From assembly GCF_030867145.1 (NCBI RefSeq), contig NC_134417.1, positions 13,307,577-13,371,576 on the forward strand: a DNA stretch of 64,000 nt, read 5' to 3'. The notes below the pieces were generated by a model. It made no database searches and was not told the DNA's origin. It worked only from the letters and a program-made list of their open reading frames with translations. The DNA is from Opisthocomus hoazin. Its lineage: Eukaryota > Chordata > Aves > Opisthocomiformes > Opisthocomidae. Position numbers and translations under genes: made by a program. This document shows, piece after piece, positions 29,001 to 41,000 of this stretch (positions within the stretch are counted from its first letter, which is position 1; each line of letters opens with the position of its first letter).

Positions 29001-32000
29001 CACCAACAAAAAGGCAAAGTATTTGGAAAAGCTATTTGTTTTCTTGTCCTGCTCTCTGCTGCTCAGAAAACTGCCCCATAAACCTGGTGCAAGATGTTTG
29101 CCCTTGTGCTCTGCAGGTGAAAGACGACACTGCCCTTTCCCCACTGTATCACTATCAGCTCCTCCCGGAGCAGGAGGTGCCTCTCCCCTTGTCCCAGCAG
29201 TCTGGACAAGTTCATGGGAGAGTGCTCAGCTCCTCCCCAGCTGCCCTTATACAGGGGGCTCCAAGCAGCCAGGGATGTGCTGGGCCATGCAGCAGGCAGG
29301 TGAAGGGGAGCGTGCAGGCACCATGAAATGCACCCCAGACCTCACTGAGCAGCACCTGAGCTTCCCTGCTGCGAAGAGGGGTGGTCACTAATGCCCACTT
29401 CCATTTTATATTTCCTTTCCTCAAAATATCAACTGTCACCAGCATTAAAATGCATTGTTATTGTGATCTTTTTAACAGGAAATTATACAGCCTTCCTTCC
29501 TTTCCTAGATTTGCCCTTAGCACAGGGAGAAATGCTGAGGACGAGCATAAGTATCAGACTGTGACCCTGTGCAATAAGAAGCTCCAAGCCACAGATTTTT
29601 ACCCAGTTTTGCTTTCTGCGCTGGGAAAAAAAAAAAAAAAAAAAAGGCAATTTCTTAAATCAGCTACCTCCTAATACGGATCTCACCTTGAACTTTGGTT
29701 TGTGAGGCGTCTTGCTGCAGCTTGTGTCTACAGTAACTCCTCCCCTCCAAAGACGTCTGCAATCATGTTGAAACGCTGCAGCCAGCACCCCGGCATCAGC
29801 CGCGCTGGCCGGCGGGTTCACCAGCCAACTGCCTGTGCTGACAGCACACATATCGCACCCGGCACTGCGGAGCAGGCTGCTCTCATCTGTCTGTCGATGG
29901 AAGGTTTACCATCGCTATTCCACAAGGTAACAGTTGTGCCTGAATTACTGGGAAAATATAGCCTTCAAAATAACAGCTGTTCAGCGATCCGCTCTTTATT
30001 TTGCGTTTAATTGAACTGGGAGAAATGGGATCAAAATAGTAATCTTAAAATGCTTGTGTAAGAAAAGGTCATGAAAGAAATCTTTCAAGCACTTGTATTT
30101 AGAAATGGTAAATGGGTATGGTAAATGGTAAATGGTAAATGAATAAGCATCAGAAATTTTAACCCTACCCCCAGCAAGCATTGATATGGGTCAGGGCCTA
30201 AATATAGATGTCAGCAAAATACTGGAAAAACAACAGGAAATTCATAAACCAGCTTCCATACCCAATTTTGACACAGTAGATAGAGAAGTCTGGGGGGAGG
30301 GGAGGGGGGTTTGGCTGGTTGGGTTTTTCTGGGAGGAGGTGTTTAGTTTTTGGGTTTGTCAGGGTTTTTTGGGGGGTGGGTTTTTGTTGTGTTGATTTTT
30401 TGTTTGTGTGGGTTTTTTTTTTTTTAAATCACTTTAAAATTTTGTTCTCCTGAAAACACAGCACACTGAGGGGCTGCGGGCACTGCTGGTGACCACTGCC
30501 GGTGACCATTGCTTCACGGACATTGATGTTTCCTGGCCCTTCTGAAACAGCCACATGAAATGATTAGTCCAAAATAATGAAATCAACCCCAGACCCAAAT
30601 ATTTCAATCTGAATCATCTTAAACAGGATTTAGGATAAAAGCAGAGGGAGTGTGACCATGAAGAGGTTGGTTTACAGAAGCAGACCAGTGTGATTTAAAT
30701 AAAAATAAGGCCAGAAAGAAGCAGTGTGCAAGGCTTGAATGTGTCTTGCACCAAACCACGTACCAAACCTTCTCTTTGGTCATGGAGAAATTTTAAAACT
30801 GGTCTCTTGCCTCTGAGTGATTTTGCCCTGGTTAATGAGCAATCTGAGGGAATTTTTTTTCAAATCTGTCCTGAAGCTATTCTTCTTCAGGTAAATATCA
30901 CATAATATTCATTAGGTTGGAGTATCAGAGAGAAGAACTTTCTAGCTCTGTGGCAAGAGCACTCTGCAGGTACATATAACGTTCACTGTTTTAACTCTGT
31001 ATTGAAAACAAAGACATTTTATGCCTCTTTTCTGCTTACTTGAGTAAACAGTAGAGTGATTAATCTATCTGAGAAGCTGAAGTGAATTTTAGTGGATTTT
31101 ATTTTTATATGGGCTTAAAATGATTTTCCAAGCTCAACTGAAATTCATAAACCACCTCAACTTTCTTTTGCTTATTAAACACGGATTCAACAGTAAGATA
31201 ACTGCACCTTGCCCTTCCTTACATGTAACCAAATCCGTCGAACACTTTTCAGGCTGAAGGCAAACAGCAGGCATTCTTCCTCAGAAGTCACAAGCTTTCA
31301 CAAGACTAACAAAACTGCAACTGCTCAGCAGCCTCTAAAAATCAGATCTAGTGCTTGTCTCTAATTAAATTTTATCCACTTAACCCAGTGATAAAGCGAG
31401 ATAAACTACTCAAACAATATACACTGGTATACTAATAAGATTATTTCTGACTTCTAGTATATCAAATGACAGAAGTTTTGGGTACAAATGCAATTAACAC
31501 TTCTAGCAATGATGCAGAACTTTGCTGGCCTTGAAAATTCATTAAATAAAATTAGACCAATTGTGCTTTTCTATAGGATAGAAACTAGTACTTCTTTCAT
31601 ACTTACCTCTCCTTCTGTAAAAATGACTTAAATTGAAATCAGCATTTGCATCAGCTGTCACATCAACAGTCTGATCTCTTGTCAGGGCACTAGGTAAGAC
31701 CTGGACAGCCCCAGGGTTGTCCACATCAGCACAGTGCAACAGCAGCAGACCTGTGAAAAGACAGGCACTGAGAACTCACCCTCGCTCGGCAGCTCTGGGT
31801 GTTGCTTTGGCTCTAGTGTGGCTTCTCAGTCAAGCACCATTGGTGGCTCTTGGCGTGCTCCTGGAGCACGTCTTCCAGTTTGGTCCCACCCAACAGGAAT
31901 CAGTCTGCACACTCCAGGACTCCTCCAAAACTACACTCAAGTGCAGCAAGTGGGGGCGATCAGGAGATTGCCTGAAAAAACTCTGTACAAACTGAATCAC

Positions 32001-35000
32001 TGACATGGACAGACCCAGCTGACCACAGTGTTATCTGTCAGATGGCACCTTCCATCCACGAAAGACATTTCATTAAAGTACAATAAATTTGCTAGTTCTG
32101 TCTCTGAAAAACAAGCCAGCATTACTAAATTACTCTAGTAGGCTGCTGGAGGGACTGTTTACAAGTTGATTCCTAGTAACACAGGTCCAGTGACCCAGAG
32201 GTGGACAGTTTTGTGCTCATTCAGAGCACAAGGTGAACAGTCCTGACACTCCCAGGAGGGCTATAGCTGTTCCAAGACTATCAACTGATCTCCTCCACAT
32301 CTTCGGAAAGTCACCATTCAATATTCTAATTCTAAATTCAAACTAAATTAAATGTTTTTTCTTTTTGAGAGAAGAAAAAGAAGAGAAATGGAGAAGACTT
32401 CCACAAGATTTAATGACATAGTGGTAACTCTATTAGGACATCAAAATTAATTTCAGTTTCCCTGAGGTATCTTATTTTAATTAACAAATCCATGATCCTG
32501 CTCTATTAATTAGCATACTGAAAGAATAATAAGTTTCAGATGAGCTTAATTCTAATAAAGCTTTTCATCCCCTAAAAAAAATGATAAAAGGAATTAAGGA
32601 CCTCAATCCAATTTGTTTTCTACATTTATTAGCAATGTCTAGAAATTCTACCCAATACTATAGTGTAACTATTAGTAATTTCTTTTAATCTGAAAATGTT
32701 TTGGTTTTGCACTTATTGCATTTCAGACATTCTACCTATCGAAGGGAAGGCAGTGGCCCACTAAGAAAAGTAATTTTTGCAGGATACTAGGTAATTTTAT
32801 TGTTCATATTATTTCCTACTATTAAAACTGATAACCAATAGGGATAACACATAGATTATTTTTTTAAAAAACCCTTATCCACTGCTGATTTTCCAACAAA
32901 CCCACAAAACAGTAGTTACCCATTAGCATTCCAACTGGGTCAGATAAAATTCTAGGAATGTATCTGGGATGGCAAGCTGCACAGTAGGTGTTTTGTGCCT
33001 CGGTTTATCTGGACTGTTTAGTGGTCACTGAGTGCCTGCTGTACTACTGGCCAAGTCCCACATTTTTATAGACATGCTAATTCATTAGTCTGCTTAAAGC
33101 AGACCTGAAAAACTGATTCTTTTTTCCCACATTTGTTTTATGTTCCTCTCTCCTTGTATCATAATTCAGTTACTGGTGAAATATCACACCAAGTTTTTCC
33201 TTTTGTTTTTGATTGCCAAAAGCAACAAATTTGTACTTTACATTCCTGCAAAGCACTTTTGTAGACTGCCTGTTATATAAAAGGAGAGAAGAAAATAGTA
33301 GCAAACCACCAAAGGTTTGGTTAAGCAAAATAACATAAGAAAACTTCTGCGTAGATGAAAATGTATTCATGCTCAATTTCAGAACTACTTAGCCTGTAAA
33401 GACAGCCTGCTGCTTTTACCTAGCACCACCTGTAAAACAAAACCACAGCGAAAAAGGACACTAGGAAGTTATGCCTGCACAACTTTTCTAGTCAGTATAT
33501 CTTAACAGCATTTTGCTTATATATTTCAGATCAGAGAGTTGAATATTTTCAATGCTTTACTGAAGAACAAAAGTCAGAAGTGTTACTACATAACACAAAA
33601 AAATAGTATTAATGGAATAAGTAGAAAGAGTTGAGCAATTTAAAAATGTGGGTTATAATGGAAAATGCATGTGAACGTCACTAAGAGTTCTGCCAGCTCT
33701 GTCACTGTGCAGTCTCTCTCCCCTCCAGCAGTCGTGGAGGGGGGGATGGCAGGAACTGCTCTATGCTCCTGACGTGGTGCTCTGATAGTTAAAGTTGGTC
33801 CTCCCCATCTCGGCTCCCTTGCATTTGACCTGGGCTGTATATCCCATGGGATCCCTAAGTGACAACTTGGTGCTACCTTGCCTCTGATGTATGAGGGAAA
33901 ATGACAGATATTCTCTCTAAAGATAATAAGAGCACAGAGATTTCATTTTCACAGACAACAACTTCTTGCTAGAGTATCTAAAGACCTTAACTGTGTTTGC
34001 TTTATTTTGATTTTCAACTTCTTTCCATCTCCACGCGGTACATTGAAGAAGCCTAATTAGCAGATCCCTCTCATATCTGTGTTTTTTCCTCAAACACCTA
34101 ATAGCAATAATTCTCAGTGTTTTATTTTTGACTCTTTGTGTCCCAGACACATTTAAGGATGAGGACGTTCCTCAGCAAAACGATTAACACAGGATCACCT
34201 TACCTTTTGGTTTTTTCTAAAGGCTTTTTAATGTGTATGATAGTTTACTCACAACACAACAGTTAATTTTTTCAAGAAAACAGGGCAGTACTTTCAGAGG
34301 TTCATTGCTCAAATAATGTATCTCAGAACAACCTTAATCATGGAGATAGAGACCATGGAGTCAGGGAACGTCCGTACTCCTTGCTGTATGTTTTTGAATG
34401 AGGGTTCCAACATCTCAGGATCAAGATTTTTGCTATAGTGGGGATTGGCACAGATAGAACCATTCATTTTCTAAAAAAATAGAATATTTCCATAATGGGA
34501 GTCACAAATTAATGCTTAATAATACACTAAAGGGCATCTTAATTATCCTGTGCTTGCCAGCTCTCATACTTACTGTACATCAGGTGAAAGTATAGAAGTC
34601 CAGGTTCCAGATTTGTTCAAAAGAATGGGAAGTTAAAAGAAGATAAAAGCACACACTATTTTCATATGGTAATTATACTAATTTACTCTAATACATAGAG
34701 TTTAAATACAGTAGACAGACAAGGGAAGAGTTAGTATACCAAAAACAGAAAATTTAATGAATTATAGTGGCAAGAAATGAGAATAATCAAATATCAGATG
34801 AAATTCTGCTCGCATTTACTCCATCATAATAGTTTATTCTGGTGACTGGTATGTGAATGTGGCCCGTTCTATGCTTTTTTTATATGAAGAATTATACATT
34901 TTATAGACTCCAACATTTGGTTAATGGTTACTAAATCTGGCATTTACAGACACATTAGGAAAGATGGTATTTATTTGCAATTTTATTTCCCTCACAGTGA

Positions 35001-38000
35001 AATGTGGAATCCATACAGCTGTACAATGAAGATGATTAGAATTGCTAGAAATGAAGGCCTCCTGGGAAAAAAAAAATATCAATAGCATAGTTTAACTACA
35101 TGAACCATAATTGCATTATTAGCTCTGCTGTGCACTACCACAGGAAAGCTAATGACATGATTCTGAAGAAGCTTTATAGATTATGGAAAACTATATAACC
35201 TCTTGTGCTCCCATTGACAACACAACTCATTTGAGATCCCTGCCATTACAGGAAGGAAAACTGCCTCATTTTTCCCAAACCTTGTGAATATGTCTTTTCA
35301 TGGATTTTAAATATTAACTGTATATATGCCCACAGACCAACAGCTGGAATAACAAACAACTATTTATTTAACCTTAGCTGTGGCAAATTTAGCAGTGAAT
35401 TGTGTTTCCAGTTCCAGTCCAACAAATAAACTGACTGTTGCAGTAGGGGCGAGGAAGAAGAGGCGCTCCCCACTCCAGGCAGGCACTGGTTGTGTCAGAG
35501 AGGTAGCAAGAGGACTGCTATCACAAACTGCCAGTGAAATGAAACGTCTATTTTTTTCAGAGTTATAAGCGTACTTACTGCTAAGTCAATCTGCCTACAG
35601 TTTACTAGCGGGATTCCAGCTTAAAAGCAGAAGACCAAAATAATTTTCATTACATTCTGACAACATGCAGTAGTTATGCCCAGTGAGTCATTCCTGCTTT
35701 GCCTCTGTATTTTCCCCTCCCACCAAACCCCCAGGTTGCAAAGACGTAAATATATGAAATCCTTGACATTTTCAGAAGTTACTGAAATAGAAGAAATGCA
35801 TAATCAAGATTATTAAGTCTTGAAAGATGAAATGGTCCAAGACACCGTGCTAAAATGTTGGGCCTGGGAGACACGTCATCTCCTCCATCGTGTTACACCC
35901 ACCTTCCACGAAAAGACAACTTCCACAGGGTTGCTCTTTGGCTCCTTGGTGACCAGCAGCAGCTGATTGTTTGTACTTCATGTATGCAGTCAAAGGCGGC
36001 TGTGAGTCTGCCCTGATTGCTGCCAGTTCACCACCACACAAGGATCAGTGACTTCTTTTTCTGCTGGGAAGGTTTGAAAGCGAATTTGTGGGCTCCATAG
36101 GGACTGAAAGAGAACCGACCTGAGGGTGTTTCCCCATCCACAGCTCAAAGGTGGGCATAATTCATCTCATCTGTTTTAGGTCTTAGATCACCGCACCGAG
36201 CAATCCTGGGTATTGCCTTTGTGGCTGCTCTGCATGTTCAGAGCAGCGCAGCCCAGCTCATCGGTGCTTTCAGGCACCAGCACTTGGTAAATGGGCAGGC
36301 TTGCTCCCTTGCCCCGGTGCAGCAGTGCTCCTGCCCTCATTGGCATCATGAGACCATAAAGCAACCCAGACTACCAGGGGGAAGACTTGCCTTTAAACTG
36401 GATGTGGACAAGCAGGATAAAAACCTTTGAAAAGAAAAAGAGCGTGAATTTACCAGCAAAATTTCCTACCATTATTTACACATTATCTTCTGTGTAATTT
36501 ACTGCTGAGGTGACTTGCCATTCTGCAAACCTATTAATACACTATGCCCACTTCTGCTTGAGAGGGTTGGCTTACCGAAGAAAGTGCTAACACGTTGAAT
36601 GAAATCATATACCAAGGGATTTCCTTAACAGACATTCAGCTGTGACACACAGGAGATACGGTGGATAAGTCTTATTTGCAGAGGTTAGTGGTAAACAACG
36701 TTGCACGAATGTCCGAAGCTTTTTCCAGGTTTATAGTTTCTACTGTCAAATTCTGCAGGGCTTACTTATGTGTGGTAAAACGTTGCCCTCAAGTGGCCGT
36801 TTATTCAACTACAGAGCATCTCTCCCCTCTGGGGCAGGCTGCCCGCCTGCCCCGGGTGACGCTGCCTGGGATGCGAGCGCCTGACCCCCACTGCTACTCC
36901 TGGTGCCAGTACGTTACTCGAAACAATTTTGATCCCCATTGCTCTGAATCTCCGGAAAGAAGGAAGAGATTGAGGGCATCTAAATTAGCAGCAACTGACC
37001 TCTTTGTCAAGAAAAGCCAGACAGATATTTTTCCTCTATAGCTGAGGAGCACAACACACAATTCTAATTCTGCTAAGAGAAAGTGTGTAGGAAACACCTC
37101 ACCTTACTGCTGTTGTACGTATGTATTCCCTTACAAACCATAGGGGGCATGATGTTACCGTGGTTTGTTCTTCTAATTTATCAGTTCAGAATGATGCTCT
37201 GTTATTGCCATATTCATCAAGCTCTCAAAAGCCCTACACCAACTAAAGAAAGAAACGCTGAAAACTGTATGTTCTACATATTCTGCTTTTTCAAAAGTCC
37301 TTGTCAAGACATCCAAAGCATGAGATATACACTGTTTCTTATTATCTGCAACTTAATTTAGATCCATTTACATAATCTGAAATGTGCAGGTCAATCTGTA
37401 AAGTGCCAAAAATCTGTTGCTGAGTGAATGTACAAAGAAAGCAAGGGTCTAACCTTTGGGAAGAGATGAGCCCTGGGATCTGCATAGCATGAGAGTAGTT
37501 CCCCACTGTTGACTTGAAAAGAAATGCAACTGCAGGCAAGGTGGGAGAGGGCAGGATGGCTCTGCTGCAGCTCTGATCCACCTGTGCCTTCACACAGCGC
37601 GTCAGGCACATGCAGGACAACCTGCAATCTGCAGCAGCCAGCCAGATTCTCTTGGCTTTGTCACCAAGTCTCAGCCAGTCTCCGGGTTCCCTGCGACATC
37701 GTGTGTAAACACCCACCACACAGCCAGCAAAAGCCCGGGGACTGCCGGTGCGGTTGTGCCCTGGGTGCCACCAAGCAGGAGCCGCTGGGCAGAGTCACAC
37801 AGTTGTTTCTGCAACTGCAGCAATTTAAAACATCACTATCCCTGTTCACCTGTCATATGGCTGCGTAACTGCCAACATGAGGACAGGTCTGTAAAATGGT
37901 GGTTTCCCCAAACCGGTTTTGAGTCTGCATTCCAATTTACTAGCACAGCTCGCACAGGCAGGTGCTGGGTGGCTGCGGAGGGAGGGTTAAAGTGCTAATC

Positions 38001-41000
38001 GTTACAGCTGCTTCCGAAGCCCAATTTAATAATCTTTGCATGCTTTCTGCAGAAAGAAGGTTTGAGGATCTTGTAAACAGCAGAACTAAAGGCAAGTTCA
38101 AAACTGACTCACAGTTTTTGTTTAGGGGAATTATCTTTAAGGCAGCAAGAAGGAAGCCTTTCAAATACAGAATTCACTGTGACTCAGCCAAACTTAGGTT
38201 AAAAAGCAGGTACTAATTAGCAACCTTGATGCTGAGTCTAAACTTATTTTAAAATTCAGTCTAACAGGAAAATGTTAATTGAAGAATAGACCCTCATCTT
38301 ATGTAAATGACTTTACTTAGGTTAAGAAATACAGAAAAAAATAGAATGGGCAGATCTTGTAGATCGCTTTAACAATAAATACTCGGACCACCTCAGAATG
38401 AATGATGAATGCCGCCTCTTGAGGATGAGGTTTGATACCCTGTATGGCATCGAGAGATCTCCACAGTTTCTTGTTCAAATAAAGACTTGCAGAAACAAAA
38501 TACAGGAGAAATGAACAAAACTAAAAGTAATAGGTTGTAAAGTGGCAACTAAGGCTTGGGTTCTGTGGAGGAAAAATGGAATATCAGCCATTTTTATTAA
38601 CAATCTTTAGGAAAATTCAAGCTTTTAGTATTTATAAACTCCCTGCTATTTATAGACTGGCATCCTGAGGAGAGAAAAAGCAGACTGTAATGAGAAATAT
38701 AGAAACATTTCATTGTAAAATATGCTTTCCTTTACAACTTCAAGAACAAACTAACCATTTGCTACTAAGATGGTTACCCAGCTGAGAACTGTACTCTGTT
38801 TTATCCACTTTCGAAAAAGTTGGCTATGCTTCATACCATCCCCTTTCTCCCCCATTCCTTTTAGTACAAAGATCCCCCAAATGCATAAAGGATGCACTCA
38901 TACTCTTTGGTCTATCATCTCCCGCATCACACTTCAGCCGCCAAATGCTTGCAAGAAGCTTCTGCTGAAGAAAATAAAGGCAGCTGCATCTTTCTAATGG
39001 CCCACACTGCCTAATATCTCTAACACAGGTAAGATGTGACTGCTTACTGGCTGTTATCCCCGTGGTTTTTTGCTATCTCACAATACAAAAAATCTAATAG
39101 AATACCAACAACGCAGCAGAAGACAACCTTTGATATAGGAAGAGTGCTAGCTCCAGGAGTATCGGGCAGAGAGGAACCTGATGAGGTTCAACAAAGGCAA
39201 ATGCAGGGTCCTGCACCTGGGGAGGAACAACCTCATGCACCAGTACAGGCTTGGGGTGGACCTGCTGGAGAGCAGCTCTGTGGAGAGGGACCTGGGTGTC
39301 CTAGTGGACGACAAGTTAACCATGAGCCAGCAGTGTGCCCTGGCTGCCAAGAAAGCCAATGGAATCCTGGGGTGCATCAAGAAGAGTGTGGCCAGCAGGA
39401 CGAGGGAGGTTCTCCTTCCCCTCTACACTGCCCTGGTGAGGCCCCATCTAGAGTACTGTGTCCGGTTCTGGGCTCCCCAGTTCAAGAAAGATGAAGAGCT
39501 ACTGGAGAGAGCCCAGCGGAGGGCTACGAGGATGGTGAGGAGACCGGAGCATCTCTCCTATGAGGAGAGGCTGAGGGAGCTGGGCTTGTTTAGCCTGAAG
39601 AAGAGAAGGCTGCGAGGGGACCTAATAAATGCTTATAAATATCTGAAGGGTGGGTGTCAGGAGGATGGGGCCAAGCTCTTTTCAGTGGTGCCCAGTGACA
39701 GGACAAGGGGCAATGGGCACAAACTGAGGCACAGGAAGTTCCGTCTGAACATGAGAAAGAACTTCTTCCCTCTGAGGGTGACGGAGCACTGGAACAGGCT
39801 GCCCAGGGAGGTTGTGGAGTCTCCTTCTCTGGAGATATTCAAGACCCGCCTGGACAAGGTCCTGTGCAGCCTACTGTAGGTGACCCTGCTTCGGCAGGAG
39901 GGTTGGACTAGATGACCCACAGAGGTCCCTTCCAACCCCTACTATTCTGTGATTCTGTGAAAGTGCTGGCTGTATTGCACGGAGATGTAAGTGATTGAAC
40001 AAGGAGAGGGTTCAGTGCTTTTGACACCTACAAAAACATTATCAAGAGAAAGAAAGGGAGATGGGGCCATCTAATTGTATAATATTAGAAGAATACTTGC
40101 ATAATTACAGAGCTACAGTGACAGCTGCTTACAATGTCCGCTATCGCGCGCTGCAGGTGGTAATTTATCCATAGGTTTCCCATTCATCTGAATGGAAAAC
40201 GGCAGGGGGTGGCCTCTCGGCATCCCACATAATGGCAGACACTTTAAGCAACTACCAAGCGCTAGGTCCACATTTTAATTTTGGGGAAAGGATACGGACT
40301 CGTCTATTGCTAAGTGCCAATTTTGGGGCTGTATTCTCTATTGTCAGAGATGTCACAGGACAAATAGGAGATGAGCAGGGAACTCAAGTAAAGTTCCTAG
40401 GACTGTTTATTACAGACCTGATTTCTGGAAATTTCCCTTAAGATGTGTTCTCTATTGAGTGCATATTATAGGAAATGGTAAAGGAAAGCTATGCCATTTA
40501 AAATTCAGGACTCTAAAATACCAGCAAGTGTGAAAACAACTGTTGGTAGTTTGAAATAATAATATATATCTATAAAAGCCTTCTTTGTTATTTTATTTAT
40601 ACCTCAATTATGTCACTTCTAAAAAACACAGTTTGGAAAGAAGGGCATATCTCAGTGCATATCCTTTCACCTCCTTCATGCATATGAGTATACAAAATTC
40701 ACCTCAGGGTCAGAAATCAAATGGTTATTATGGCTGCAGAAGGAACATCACACATGCAGTGCTCTGTGGTGTGTCACAATACAGTCTCTTCATCTCTTCG
40801 GTTACCATCCACTCTTTATTAATAAGCAGTGAGCTCAAAACAGAGCAAAGCTTTAATCCTATAGTTCTTTTGAGCAGGATGGTGTGTTACCCTCGCTTGC
40901 TTACAGCCTTCTCTTGCTGGTATCCATATACCATACACTTATAGTGGTATATTCTTTATTTTTATTTCCATTTAAAAGTAGATATTTTGATGTTTTCCAT

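Noticed and set aside
28837..29391. 184-codon plus-strand ORF, the longest outside CR1
   Set aside because: No domain, mixed composition, inside an intron on the opposite strand. About one ORF this long is expected by chance in six frames of 64 kb.
29400..29645. Poly(A) run considered as the tail of a processed retrogene
   Set aside because: The upstream sequence matches no gene I recognise and shows no target-site duplication I could find.
33890..33925. Minus-strand REYLS-like stretch considered as the PLSCR5 PPGLEYL exon
   Set aside because: No Pro-Pro-Gly before it and no donor after it; the true match is at 22923-22961.
36661..37041. 126-codon plus-strand ORF
   Set aside because: No recognisable family, no flanking exon structure, antisense to PLSCR5 intron 2; length within chance expectation.
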